Origin: Sphingomonas sp. PAMC 26605
GTDB taxonomy: Bacteria > Pseudomonadota > Alphaproteobacteria > Sphingomonadales > Sphingomonadaceae
Reading direction: 5' to 3'
Assembly (NCBI RefSeq): GCF_000241485.1
Contig: NZ_JH584241.1
Coordinates: 2,871,788 to 2,935,787, forward strand
Length of the DNA stretch: 64,000 nucleotides
Shown: positions 1 through 8,642 of the stretch, one piece after another
Layout of the letters: each line of letters opens with the position of its first letter
Position numbering within the stretch: the stretch's first letter is position 1
Notes under the pieces: generated by a model
Databases searched by the model: none
What the model was told of the DNA's origin: nothing
The model's input: the letters and a program-made list of their open reading frames with translations, nothing else
Made by a program: the position numbers and the translations under genes

Positions 1-1185
1 CAGCTGGAGCTCGTGGCTCCAGAAGTCGTAGCGCGAGAAGGCCGTATTGTTTTCGCTGAAGCTGTCATTGGGCAGGTTGAGCGACCCGTCGGCGTTGCTG
101 AACGGCGGATGCGCGCCGGCATCGGCGTCCGAATTCGCCGTGCCGCCGACGCGGCTGAAGCCGGCGATATACGCGGCCTCGATATGATCGGAAATGTCGT
201 ACGTCATGTTCGACCGTACGCTCCACGAATAGCGATCGGTCTGTGGCGCGGTATCGGCCAGCGTCGACCAGAATTTCTGGCCCGCGCGCGGGGTCTGGAA
301 GAGGCTCTGAATGGGCGAGCCGGTGTCCTTGTAATATTCGCCCGACAGGTTCCACTTGAAGCGCCCGAGGTTCCACAGCGCCGAGACACGCGCCGACTTC
401 TGGTCGCCGGCATAATATTTGGTGCCGCCGGTGACATAGGCGGAACGGTTGACGCCCGGCACGTTGGGCGCCTGCTGGTAATCGATATAGCCGTCATGCC
501 GATCGGTAACGAAGGCCGCGCGCACCGCGAGATTGTCGGTAACCGGGATGTTGATCATCCCGCGCGTGCCGAAGCGGTTGTAGCTGCCGCCGACCGCCTC
601 GATGCTGGCGTGGAAACCGTCGAGCTGCGGCTTGGCGGTGATCAGGCTGACCGCGCCGACGGTCGCGTTGCGGCCGAACAGCGTGCCCTGCGGGCCGCGC
701 AGCACTTCGACGCGCTCCATGTCGTACATCAGCACCGATGCGCCCTGCGCACGCGGCGAATAGATGCCGTCGACATAGATCGCGACTTCGGGGTCGGCGA
801 CTTCGGTATAGGCGGCGTCGTTGCCGATACCGCGCAGCGTCAGCAGGATCGCGCCTTGGTCGCCCTGCTGCGCGAAGTGCAGGCTTGGCACGTAATTGGC
901 AAGCCCGGTCACGTCGCGAACCTGCTGCCGGTCGAGCGTCGCCTGGCTGAACGCGGAGATCGCGATCGGGGTCTTCTGGAGGCTGGTCTCGCGCTTCGTC
1001 GCGGTCACCACGATATCCTGGAGCTGGCCCGAATCGCCTGTCGCGTCCGACGGCTGCGCGGCAGGCGTTGGTCCGGCGGGGGTCGCGCTAGGCTGCGTCG
1101 CGGAATCCGCTTGCGCGTGCGCGGCGGATGAAAACACCAGTACGGCGGCGAGCGCGGTGCTCGCGGCAAGTATCTGCCGAGTCAT
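1..1185 (-). CDS. TonB-dependent receptor, N-terminal part (runs off left edge)
   Basis: Outer-membrane active transporter; only the first 395 codons are in the window. The start is the ATG at 1185-1183, preceded by a strong GGAGG ribosome site near 1192-1198. A signal peptide ending in the AHA-QA region is followed by the TonB-box-like stretch DIVVTATKRE and a plug domain with the usual motifs: YVDGIY, then RVEVLRGPQGTLFGRNA near residue 150. The plug and the first barrel strands are intact. It lies downstream of, and in the same direction as, the LacI and MFS genes, but a 380-base gap with two palindromic operators gives it its own promoter. The alpha-glucan context suggests a saccharide substrate, which is inference. 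Plugs of this type also occur in siderophore and aromatic-compound receptors. Confidence 0.9.
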   Translation of the reverse strand, partial: MTRQILAASTALAAVLVFSSAAHAQADSATQPSATPAGPTPAAQPSDATGDSGQLQDIVVTATKRETSLQKTPIAISAFSQATLDRQQVRDVTGLANYVPSLHFAQQGDQGAILLTLRGIGNDAAYTEVADPEVAIYVDGIYSPRAQGASVLMYDMERVEVLRGPQGTLFGRNATVGAVSLITAKPQLDGFHASIEAVGGSYNRFGTRGMINIPVTDNLAVRAAFVTDRHDGYIDYQQAPNVPGVNRSAYVTGGTKYYAGDQKSARVSALWNLGRFKWNLSGEYYKDTGSPIQSLFQTPRAGQKFWSTLADTAPQTDRYSWSVRSNMTYDISDHIEAAYIAGFSRVGGTANSDADAGAHPPFSNADGSLNLPNDSFSENNTAFSRYDFWSHELQL

Positions 1186-1267
1186 TAGAAATCCTCCCAA
1201 AATCGCACGTCTTTCACGAGCTTGAGGGCGCCAAGAGCAAACCGCGCGCGCTGTGTCAAAACATTTC

Positions 1268-1301
1268 TGACATCGATGTCGAAAAATTGACATCGATGTC
1301 G
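1268..1301. promoter_or_regulatory. Tandem 12-bp palindromic operators
   Basis: The perfect palindrome GACATCGATGTC occurs twice, at 1269-1280 and 1289-1300, each flanked by T on the left and G on the right. Centre-to-centre spacing is 20 bp, about two helical turns, so two dimers would bind one face of the helix. The sites lie 84-116 bases upstream of the receptor start at 1185. The LacI-type regulator at 3113-4171 is the natural candidate to bind them. That link is inferred from proximity and from the dyad form typical of LacI operators. Confidence 0.7.
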
Positions 1302-1565
1302 AGCGCGGGCGCGGTCCGATCGGCGGCGTGGGTGCGCAGTGGAGCGGGCGAACTCGGTCTGACGGGCAGGGAAGGGCGTTTCGCTCGCCCGACTGGGCGC
1401 GGGTCGCTTGGGCGGACGACGGTTAGCCCGGTGTGCGCGTGCCGGGCTCAGAGCCGGTCGCGGCGTTTTGCGGGCGGGGAGCAGCCTCTGCCGGAGATTG
1501 TCGGGCGGTTGTCACGGGCAATCCGCGCGCGGGGCTCGGCGATCAGCGCAGAGCGACGGGCGACG

Positions 1566-3056
1566 TCATGCCGGCTCCACGACGCGCAGCATCGCGACGG
1601 CGGCGAGCGCCATCACCACCGCGGCGAACGCCATCGTCCAGATCGGATCGCCCGGGAAGAACGCCTGCATGATCGACCCCATCACCGTCGCGACGAGCAG
1701 TTGCGGCACGACGACGAAGACGTTGAACAGCCCCATATAGATGCCGAGCTTGCGCTGCGGCAGATGCGAGGCGAGGATCGCATAGGGCATTGCGAGGATC
1801 GACGCCCAGGCGATGCCGATGCCGATCTCGCTCAGCAGCAATGCGTGCGCATCGCGCAGCACCAGGAAGCTCGCATAGCCCGCCGTGCCGCACAGCAGCC
1901 CGACGACGTGCGTCCGCGCGGCGCCGATCCGCTTCGCCAGGAAGGGCAGCAGCGTCAGCGCGGCGACTGCGGCGACCGCGTTATAGGTGCCGAACAGCAC
2001 GTCGACCCATTGCCCCGCCTCCTGGAAGCGCGGGCTGTCGCCGCGCGGCGCATCGAAGACATATTGCGCGACGACCGGACCGGTGTTGGTCCACATGATG
2101 AACAGCGCCGACCAGGTGAAGAACTGGACCAGCGCGAGTTTTTTCATCAGCGGCGGCATGCCGGCGAAATCGCCGACGATATGCCCGAGCATCGACGCCT
2201 TGCGCCCGCGCTTGGCGAGACCGATCGCGATGCTGCTCGCGACGCCGTACGCCGCGAGCAGGCCCGCCAGCAGGTACATCTCCTTGTGCAGACCGAAGCG
2301 GGAGACGCTCGCCGCGACGACCAGCCCGGCGGCGATCCACGCCGCGCACGCGCCATAGCCCCGCGCCGCAAGCAAGCGGATCGTGGCGCCGTCGTCATTA
2401 CTCGGCGGCCCATCGAACGCCGCCATCTCCGCGGGGCTGTATTCGCGCGTCGTCACCACGGTCCACAGCACCGAGCCGAACAGCGCGATCCCGCCGAACC
2501 AGAATGACACCGTCACCGTGGCGGGAAGGGCGCCCGCGGGCGCGGCGTTCGAAACGCCGAAATATTCGAGGATATTGGGGAAGATCGACCCGACCACTGC
2601 GCCCGCCCCGATAAAGGCGGTCTGCACGGCATAGCCGACGCTATGCTGGTCCTTGCAAAGCATGTCTCCGACAAAGGCGCGGAACGGCTCCATCGAGATG
2701 TTGAGCGATGCGTCGAGCACCCACAGCATCACCGCCGCGAACAACAAAGGCTGCGCCAGCGGCATCGCCAGCAGCGCGAGCGCCGCCAGCACTGCGCCCG
2801 ACAGGAAATACGGTCGCCTACGCCCGAGCCGTCCGAGCCAGGTGGTGTCCGACAAATGCCCGATGATCGGCTGGACCAGCAGGCCGGTCAGCGGCGCGGC
2901 GATCCACAAAGCCGGCAATTGCTCGATGCTCGAGCCGAGCGTCTGGAAGACGCGGCTCATATTGGCGTTCTGCAGCGCAAAGCCGATCTGGATGCCGAAG
3001 AACCCGAACGAGATGTTCCACAGTCCGGCGAGGGACTGGCGCGGCCGTTCGTTCAA
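1566..3056 (-). CDS. MFS sugar transporter (MalY/sucrose-transporter-like)
   Basis: Inner-membrane permease of about 496 residues with twelve predicted hydrophobic segments. After the second segment it carries GHLSDTTWLGRLGRRRPYFL, the loop signature of the GPH/SLC45-like disaccharide transporters, which move sucrose or maltose with protons. The chosen start is TTG at 3056 (followed by codons for NERPRQS), which has a G-rich ribosome site about 8 bases upstream. The next in-frame ATG would remove the first transmembrane segment. The open frame extends further upstream, but that part is not transporter-like. It sits 57 bases after the LacI gene, so the two probably share a transcript. Within the alpha-glucan locus it would import maltose or maltodextrin products released in the periplasm, as MalY is thought to do in Caulobacter. 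Confidence 0.88.
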   Translation of the reverse strand: MNERPRQSLAGLWNISFGFFGIQIGFALQNANMSRVFQTLGSSIEQLPALWIAAPLTGLLVQPIIGHLSDTTWLGRLGRRRPYFLSGAVLAALALLAMPLAQPLLFAAVMLWVLDASLNISMEPFRAFVGDMLCKDQHSVGYAVQTAFIGAGAVVGSIFPNILEYFGVSNAAPAGALPATVTVSFWFGGIALFGSVLWTVVTTREYSPAEMAAFDGPPSNDDGATIRLLAARGYGACAAWIAAGLVVAASVSRFGLHKEMYLLAGLLAAYGVASSIAIGLAKRGRKASMLGHIVGDFAGMPPLMKKLALVQFFTWSALFIMWTNTGPVVAQYVFDAPRGDSPRFQEAGQWVDVLFGTYNAVAAVAALTLLPFLAKRIGAARTHVVGLLCGTAGYASFLVLRDAHALLLSEIGIGIAWASILAMPYAILASHLPQRKLGIYMGLFNVFVVVPQLLVATVMGSIMQAFFPGDPIWTMAFAAVVMALAAVAMLRVVEPA

Positions 3057-3112
3057 TGATCCACCCCTAGACTTTTCTCTTCTGTGGCTACGGCCTGGCC
3101 GCGAACGCGCGC

Positions 3113-4171
3113 TTAGTCGCCATGAATACGTATGCCGCTCGACGCGCGCACGACGAGCCGCGGCGGCAGGATCGCGGTCGCGGTGGTCTTGCCGCGGATC
3201 CGCGCGAGCAGCGTATCGACCAGGCACTCGCCCGCGAGGCGGTAATCCTGCGCGACGGTGGTGAGCGGCGGGTGCGCGAGTTGCGCCGCGGGCAGATCGT
3301 CGAACCCGACGATCGTGACGTCGCCGGGCACGTCGCACCCGGCCTCGGCGAGCGCGCGCATCGCGCCGATCGCGATCAGGTCGCTCGCCGCGAAGATCGC
3401 GTCGAAGTCGCGCGTGCGCTCGAGCAACGTCTTTGTCGCGTCGTGGCCCGATGCCTCGGTGGTGATGGCATCGACCTGCAGGATCGGATCGAGCGTGAGG
3501 CCGTGTTCGCGCAGCGCGTCGCCCAATCCGTGATAGCGATCGGCGAATTCGGGATAGCGGCTCGACGCTTCACCGAGGAACGCGATCCGCCGCGCGCCGC
3601 GATCGAGCAGGTGGCGCCCGGCGAGCAGCCCACCGAGCACATTGTCGCATCCCACCGTGGCGACATCGACCGCGCTCTTGCCGAGACTCGGCGTGATCGA
3701 CCCCCAGCGCACGAAATGCGTGTTCTGCGCCACCAGCAGGTCGAGCCGCGCGCGATACTGCTCATAGTCGCCATAGCCGAGCAGGATCAGCCCGTCGGCC
3801 TTGCGGCTGTCCTCATAATCGACGTGCCAGTCGTCGGAGAGCTGCTGGAACGAGATCAGCAGATCATAGCCGCGCAAAGCGCAGGTCCGCGTGATCGACC
3901 CGAGCATCGCCAGGAAGAACGGGTTGATCAGCGAATCGTCGGGGGTCGGATCCTCGAAGAACAGCAAGGCGAGCGTGTTCGACTGGCCGCGCCGCAGGTT
4001 CGAGGCGTTCTTGTCGACCTTATAGTTCAATTGCCGCGCGATCGCCTCGATCCGCAGGCGCGTCGCCTCGCTCACCGTGGGGTCGCCGCGCAGTGCGCGC
4101 GAGACCGTCGGTTGCGACACGCCCGCGAGCGCCGCGATGTCGAAGGACGTCGGCTTGTCGTTCAGCGCCAT
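3113..4171 (-). CDS. LacI-family transcriptional regulator of the alpha-glucan locus
   Basis: 352 residues, the usual LacI length. The N-terminal helix-turn-helix reads IAALAGVSQPTVSRALRG, followed by the hinge region ending NASNLRRG. The remainder is a periplasmic-binding-protein-like effector domain with the conserved VTIVGFDD segment near residue 300. It is divergent from the TonB receptor/glycosidase operon starting at 4378 and is followed by the MFS transporter gene. This is the arrangement expected of a local repressor responding to maltose or a related sugar (MalI/MalR type). Candidate targets are the palindromes at 1269-1300 and the dyads in the divergent promoter at 4230-4287. The effector is unknown. 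Confidence 0.93.
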   Translation of the reverse strand: MALNDKPTSFDIAALAGVSQPTVSRALRGDPTVSEATRLRIEAIARQLNYKVDKNASNLRRGQSNTLALLFFEDPTPDDSLINPFFLAMLGSITRTCALRGYDLLISFQQLSDDWHVDYEDSRKADGLILLGYGDYEQYRARLDLLVAQNTHFVRWGSITPSLGKSAVDVATVGCDNVLGGLLAGRHLLDRGARRIAFLGEASSRYPEFADRYHGLGDALREHGLTLDPILQVDAITTEASGHDATKTLLERTRDFDAIFAASDLIAIGAMRALAEAGCDVPGDVTIVGFDDLPAAQLAHPPLTTVAQDYRLAGECLVDTLLARIRGKTTATAILPPRLVVRASSGIRIHGD

Positions 4172-4229
4172 CTCCGTGGCCGTTCCTCACCCTGAAGTGC
4201 GCCGAATGCGTCGGCGCCGGTTCTTGTAT

Positions 4230-4287
4230 CCGACATACCGCGTTTTAGAAAAGCCGTACATCCGGGGGCCGTGAATACGTATGTCGG
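4230..4287. promoter_or_regulatory. Divergent promoter region with inverted CCGACATAC half-sites
   Basis: The 9-mer CCGACATAC occurs at 4230-4238 and as its reverse complement GTATGTCGG at 4279-4287. The right copy overlaps the perfect 8-bp palindrome ATACGTAT at 4275-4282, whose central CG is typical of LacI-family operators. The sites lie in the 206-base gap between the LacI gene and the TonB receptor operon. The half-site GACAT is shared with the GACATCGATGTC palindromes near 1280, consistent with one regulator serving both promoters. No -35/-10 pair could be assigned with confidence. Confidence 0.45.
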
Positions 4288-4377
4288 TCGCTTGGCTTTG
4301 CGACCCGCGCGGCGCAATCACGCCGCACAGATGCTCAACGCGCCGAAGACGCCGTGGAGCTCAAGGGGAGGATTGCA

Positions 4378-7068
4378 ATGATCGCATCAACACGCCGCGG
4401 GGCGCAGCCGTTCCGCACGACCGTTTCGGCCGGCACCAGCATCGCAGCGCTCGGCGCCGCACTGATGCTCGGCACCGCCGCGCACGCCCAGACCTCGCCA
4501 GCGCCCGCCGCCGACGCGCCCGTCGCGACGCAGGATGGCGACAAGGACATCGTCGTCACCGGCTTCCGCGCGGCGCTGCGCAGCGCGACCGCCAAGAAGA
4601 AGAATTCCGAGACGGTCGTCGAATCGGTTTCGGCCGAGGATATCGGCAAGCTCCCCGACAACGGCATCGGCGAGTCGATCGCGCGCCTGCCGGGCATCTC
4701 GGCGCAGCGCAACGGCGGCCGCGCCAACATCATCTCGATCCGCGGCTTCGGTCCCGATTTCTCGAGCACGACGCTCAACGGTCGTCAGCAGACCACGACC
4801 AACGACAGCCGCGCGGTCGAATTCGACCAATATCCTTCGGAAATCCTGGCCGGCGTCGACGTCTACAAGACCGCCGAGGCCGATCACACCGCCGGCGGCC
4901 TGGTCGGCAGCATCGACCTGCGCACGATCCGTCCGCTCGACGTCAGCAAGCGGATCATCGCGGTCGGCGCACGCGGCACCTATACCGGTGACAAGCTCGA
5001 CCCCAATGCGAGCAACGCCGGCTATCGCGCCTATGCGACCTTCGTCGACAAGTTCGCCGACGACCGGATCGGCGTCGCCTTCTCGGCGGCCTATACCGAC
5101 GAGCCGTACCAGACCGACGATTTCAACGCCTGGGGGTTCGGCAGCTATCCGGGCGGGGCGCAGGGCATGAACGGCATCAAGACCTGGGTCGAGACCGACA
5201 AACTCAAGCGCTTCGGCGCCAACGCCACCGTCCAGGGCCAAGTGGACGACAATCTGCGCGTCACGATCGACGGCTTCTATTCGCACTTCATCGACCGGGT
5301 CGACCAGCGCGGGTTCGAGATGCCGTTCAACTGCGGCGGCGGGTGCGGCCATGACGCGATTTCGAATGTCACGGCGACCAACGGCCTGGTGACGGGTGCG
5401 ACGATCGCGGGCACCCCGCTGATCGAGAATTATGCCAATGACCGCGTTGCCGACCAGTACGCATTCGGCGTCAACGGCGCATGGGATAACCATGACGGTT
5501 GGCACGCGCTCGCCGACTTCAGCTGGTCGCGCACCGACCGCACCGACGAGGCGCTGCAATCGACCGCCGGCCTCGGCCGCGCATTGCCGAATTCGACCGC
5601 GGTGGTGTCGTACAAGACGACGCCGACCGGGCCGCAATTCACCAGCAACTATAACGGCACCAGCTCGGCGCTGGTGCTGACCGACGTCGAAGGTTGGAGC
5701 GGTTCGCCGGTCCAGGCGGGCTACGACAACCTCCGTCGCACCAAGGACGATCTGATCGAGGCGCGCGGCGAGATCGAGCGCGACATCGGCGGCTTGCTCA
5801 AGTCGATCAAGGCGGGCGTTGACTATACCACGCGCACCAAGACGCTCAGCGCGACCGAGGGCTATCTCAGCCCGCCGAACGGCGCGCTGACCGCCGCGAT
5901 CCCGACGAACCTGCTGCTGCCGTCGGTCACGCTCGATCGCGGTCTCGGGTCGATCATCGCCTACGACCCGCGCAAGCTCGTCTCGAGCGGTACGCTCGTC
6001 TACAACGCCAACCCGTTCGGCGCGAGCAAGGGCTATGGCATCGAAGAGAATGTCGTGACGCCCTACGCCATGGCGAAGCTCGACGGGCATTTCGGCACGG
6101 CCGTGCTGACCGGCAATATCGGCGTCCAGGCGATGCACACCGACGTCACCTCGAGCGGTCAGGCCTTCGCGACCGTCAAGGACTCGTACTGGATGGTGCT
6201 GCCGAGCGCGAACCTCAATTTGCGCACCGCAGGCGACTTCGTCATCCGCGCGGCGGCATCGAAGGAAATGATGCGCCCGCGCCTGCCCGATCTCAACAAC
6301 GTGATCACCTACGGGGTCGACACGACGCGTTCGCCGATCATCTTTTCGGGCAGCGGCGGCAACCCGCGGTTGAAGCCCTATGAGGCCTGGGCGTTCGACT
6401 TCAACGTCGAGAAGTATTTCGGCACCAAGGGCTATGTCGCGCTGCAGCTGTTCTACAAGGACATCACGACGTACATCGCGAGCGGCTTCACCGACACGTT
6501 CAACTATACCGGCTTCGCGCCCGTCCCCGGCACCCAGCCAGCGACGCCGGTCGGCATCCTGTTCAGCAACGTCAACACGCATGGTGGCCATGTCTATGGC
6601 GCCGAGGTCGCGGGCACGCTGCCGTTCGACGTCTTCTCCTCGGCCTTGTCGGGCTTCGGCATCACCGGTGGCGGCGGCTATACCGACACCAAGGTGAAGG
6701 ACTTCAACGGCGCCGACACGACGATCCCGGGCTATTCGAAGTGGGTCGCGAGCATGACCGCCTTCTACGAGAAGAACGGCATCAACATCCGCGGCAGCGC
6801 GCGCTATCGCTCGTCCTATCTCGGCGACTTCGCGCTCTACAGCGGTGGCCTCGATCGCCAGAACGTGCTCGGCGAGACGATCTACGATGCGCAGGTCGGC
6901 TATGACTTCCAGGATACATCGGCGCTGCACGGCCTGTCGCTCTATGTGCAGGGCCAGAACCTGAGCAACACGCGCTCGGCGACGCTGGGCACGGCGGATC
7001 CTTTGTCGTACCTCAAATATCAGAGCTATGGGCGGCGCTACGTCGCCGGGTTTACGTACAAGTTCTGA
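4378..7068 (+). CDS. TonB-dependent receptor, MalA-like, first gene of the alpha-glucan operon
   Basis: Outer-membrane receptor of 896 residues. The start is the ATG at 4378, preceded by the ribosome site AGGGGAGGA; a GTG 24 bases upstream also keeps the frame open but lies on top of that site. A signal peptide ends at AHAQ. The plug follows, with DIVVTGFRAALRSA, KLPDNGIGESIARLPGIS and VDVYKT, the pattern of the large 'Caulobacter-type' TonB receptors that include the maltodextrin receptor MalA. The barrel ends in YVAGFTYKF, with the terminal aromatic residue needed for outer-membrane assembly. The downstream genes are alpha-glucan hydrolases, so maltodextrin or a similar alpha-glucan is the likely cargo. 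It is followed by a hairpin that may lower expression of the downstream enzymes. Confidence 0.95.
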   Translation: MIASTRRGAQPFRTTVSAGTSIAALGAALMLGTAAHAQTSPAPAADAPVATQDGDKDIVVTGFRAALRSATAKKKNSETVVESVSAEDIGKLPDNGIGESIARLPGISAQRNGGRANIISIRGFGPDFSSTTLNGRQQTTTNDSRAVEFDQYPSEILAGVDVYKTAEADHTAGGLVGSIDLRTIRPLDVSKRIIAVGARGTYTGDKLDPNASNAGYRAYATFVDKFADDRIGVAFSAAYTDEPYQTDDFNAWGFGSYPGGAQGMNGIKTWVETDKLKRFGANATVQGQVDDNLRVTIDGFYSHFIDRVDQRGFEMPFNCGGGCGHDAISNVTATNGLVTGATIAGTPLIENYANDRVADQYAFGVNGAWDNHDGWHALADFSWSRTDRTDEALQSTAGLGRALPNSTAVVSYKTTPTGPQFTSNYNGTSSALVLTDVEGWSGSPVQAGYDNLRRTKDDLIEARGEIERDIGGLLKSIKAGVDYTTRTKTLSATEGYLSPPNGALTAAIPTNLLLPSVTLDRGLGSIIAYDPRKLVSSGTLVYNANPFGASKGYGIEENVVTPYAMAKLDGHFGTAVLTGNIGVQAMHTDVTSSGQAFATVKDSYWMVLPSANLNLRTAGDFVIRAAASKEMMRPRLPDLNNVITYGVDTTRSPIIFSGSGGNPRLKPYEAWAFDFNVEKYFGTKGYVALQLFYKDITTYIASGFTDTFNYTGFAPVPGTQPATPVGILFSNVNTHGGHVYGAEVAGTLPFDVFSSALSGFGITGGGGYTDTKVKDFNGADTTIPGYSKWVASMTAFYEKNGINIRGSARYRSSYLGDFALYSGGLDRQNVLGETIYDAQVGYDFQDTSALHGLSLYVQGQNLSNTRSATLGTADPLSYLKYQSYGRRYVAGFTYKF

Positions 7069-7077
7069 TACCCATGA

Positions 7078-7106
7078 CGCGCCCTGCTGCTGGTTGGCAG
7101 GGCGCG
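7078..7106 (+). other. Intercistronic 10-bp perfect hairpin
   Basis: CGCGCCCTGC at 7078-7087 and GCAGGGCGCG at 7097-7106 are exact inverted repeats around a 9-base loop. It starts 10 bases after the receptor stop codon and ends 18 bases before the preferred halogenase start. There is no T-run after it, so it is unlikely to be a full terminator. A role in 3'-end protection of the receptor mRNA, or in uncoupling receptor and enzyme levels, fits the position. It also argues against the alternative halogenase start at 7074, which would put the stem inside the coding region. Confidence 0.6.
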
Positions 7107-7124
7107 GCGTTGCGAAGGCCGGAC

Positions 7125-8642
7125 ATGCGCGACCCTGCTGCTCTCAATATCGTGATCGCCGGCGGCGGGACAGCGGGATGGATGGCGGCCGCCACTTTCG
7201 CCCGCTTTCTGGGCAACACTGCGTCGATCACGCTGGTCGAATCGGATGCGATCGGCATCGTCGGCGTCGGCGAGGCGACGATCCCGCAGATCCACAATCT
7301 GCTGATCGGGCTGGGGATCGATCAGGCTGATTTCCTGCGGCGCACCAATGCCAGCTTCAAGCTCGGCATCGAGTTCGCCGACTGGCTGCGGCCGGGGCAG
7401 TCCTACATCCACAGCTTCGGGCAGGTCGGGCGCGGGGTCGGGCTGATCCCGTTCCGGCAGCTGTGGCTGCGCGCGCAGGCGCTCGGCGTCGCGGGTGACT
7501 ATGGCGATTACAGCGTCAATGTCGCGGCGGCGCGGCTCGGGTGCTTCGCGATTGGCGAGGGGCAGGGGGGCAAGCTGCCCGATCTTGCTTATGCCTATCA
7601 TCTCGACGCGACGCTGTTCGCGCAGATGCTGCGCGACTATGCCGAGGAGCGCGGCGTAACGCGGATCGAGGGGAAGATCGCGTCGGTCGAACGCGACGGC
7701 GATACCGGCGACATCCGTGCGCTCAAGCTCGATGGCGAACGGCGCATTGCCGGCAACCTGTTCATCGACTGCACCGGTTTCCGCAGCCTGTTGCTCGGCG
7801 ATGCCCTCGGCGTGGCGTTCGACGACTGGAGCGCCATGCTGCCGTGCGACACCGCGCTCGCCGTGCCGAGCCAGACGCGGGCGGCGCTCGATCCCTATAC
7901 CCGATCCACCGCCCGCGCCGCCGGATGGCAGTGGCGTATCCCGTTGCAGCACCGCACCGGCAACGGGCACGTCTTCTGCTCGTATTTCACTTCGGTCGAT
8001 GAGGCGAGCGCGCTGCTGCTCGCCAATCTCGATGGCCCCGCGCTCGCCGATCCGCGGCCGATCCGCTTCACCACCGGGCGTCGGCAGACGCCGTGGTCGC
8101 ACAATTGCGTCGCCCTGGGGCTGGCGGCGGGGTTCATGGAGCCGCTCGAATCGACGAGCATCCACCTCGTCCAGTCGGGGATCGGACGGCTGCTGAATCT
8201 GCTGTCGCACGACCTTTCCGATGTCGCCGCGGCGCGCGCGTCGTTCAATCGCCTGTCCGAAATCGAATGGCGGCGCGTGCGCGATTTCCTGCTGCTGCAT
8301 TATGTCGCCAACGCGCGCGTCGGCGAGCCGTTCTGGGACCATTGCCGCTCAATCCCCCTCCCCGACACGCTCGCCGAGAAGATCGCGATCTTCCGCGAAA
8401 CGGGCGGCTTCATGCGCGAGGAGGACGAGCTCTTCCTTGACGACAGCTGGGGGCAGGTGATGCTCGGCCAGGGCATCGCCCCGCGCGCCTGGTCGCTGCT
8501 CGCCGACAATGTCGCGGCGGCGGAGATCGGCCCGTTCCTCGCCTCGCTCGGCCAAGCGTGCGCGCTGAAAGCCCAATCCCTGCCGCGCCACCGCGATTTC
8601 ATCGCGGCGATGCTGAAGACCAAGACGGAGCAATACGCATGA
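7125..8642 (+). CDS. Flavin-dependent (tryptophan-type) halogenase
   Basis: 505 residues. The FAD-binding motif GGGTAGWMAA begins at residue 13, and GVGEATIP follows. Three features of active halogenases are present: the catalytic lysine at residue 79 (motif FKLGIEF), the glutamate at residue 342 (EPLEST) and the WQWRIP block at 268-273. The ATG at 7125 is preferred: it has a GAAGG ribosome site 6 bases upstream and puts the lysine at 79, the same number as in PrnA. An ATG at 7074 is in frame. The stop overlaps the next start by ATGA. Family members halogenate indoles and other electron-rich aromatics using FADH2 from a separate reductase. No reductase gene is seen here, and the role in a saccharide operon is unknown. 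Confidence 0.9.
   Translation: MRDPAALNIVIAGGGTAGWMAAATFARFLGNTASITLVESDAIGIVGVGEATIPQIHNLLIGLGIDQADFLRRTNASFKLGIEFADWLRPGQSYIHSFGQVGRGVGLIPFRQLWLRAQALGVAGDYGDYSVNVAAARLGCFAIGEGQGGKLPDLAYAYHLDATLFAQMLRDYAEERGVTRIEGKIASVERDGDTGDIRALKLDGERRIAGNLFIDCTGFRSLLLGDALGVAFDDWSAMLPCDTALAVPSQTRAALDPYTRSTARAAGWQWRIPLQHRTGNGHVFCSYFTSVDEASALLLANLDGPALADPRPIRFTTGRRQTPWSHNCVALGLAAGFMEPLESTSIHLVQSGIGRLLNLLSHDLSDVAAARASFNRLSEIEWRRVRDFLLLHYVANARVGEPFWDHCRSIPLPDTLAEKIAIFRETGGFMREEDELFLDDSWGQVMLGQGIAPRAWSLLADNVAAAEIGPFLASLGQACALKAQSLPRHRDFIAAMLKTKTEQYA

Noticed and set aside
3122-3134. TGAATACGTATG at the end of the LacI gene, identical to part of the promoter dyad at 4272
   Set aside because: It is inside the last codons of the gene, and the match is 12 bases; an auxiliary operator is possible, but the coding constraint and position make it weak.
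4387-6930. 847-codon open frame on the minus strand
   Set aside because: It lies opposite a complete TonB receptor with signal peptide and all motifs. The composition (Arg, Ala, Gly, Asp rich, no domain) is the usual shadow of a GC-rich gene.
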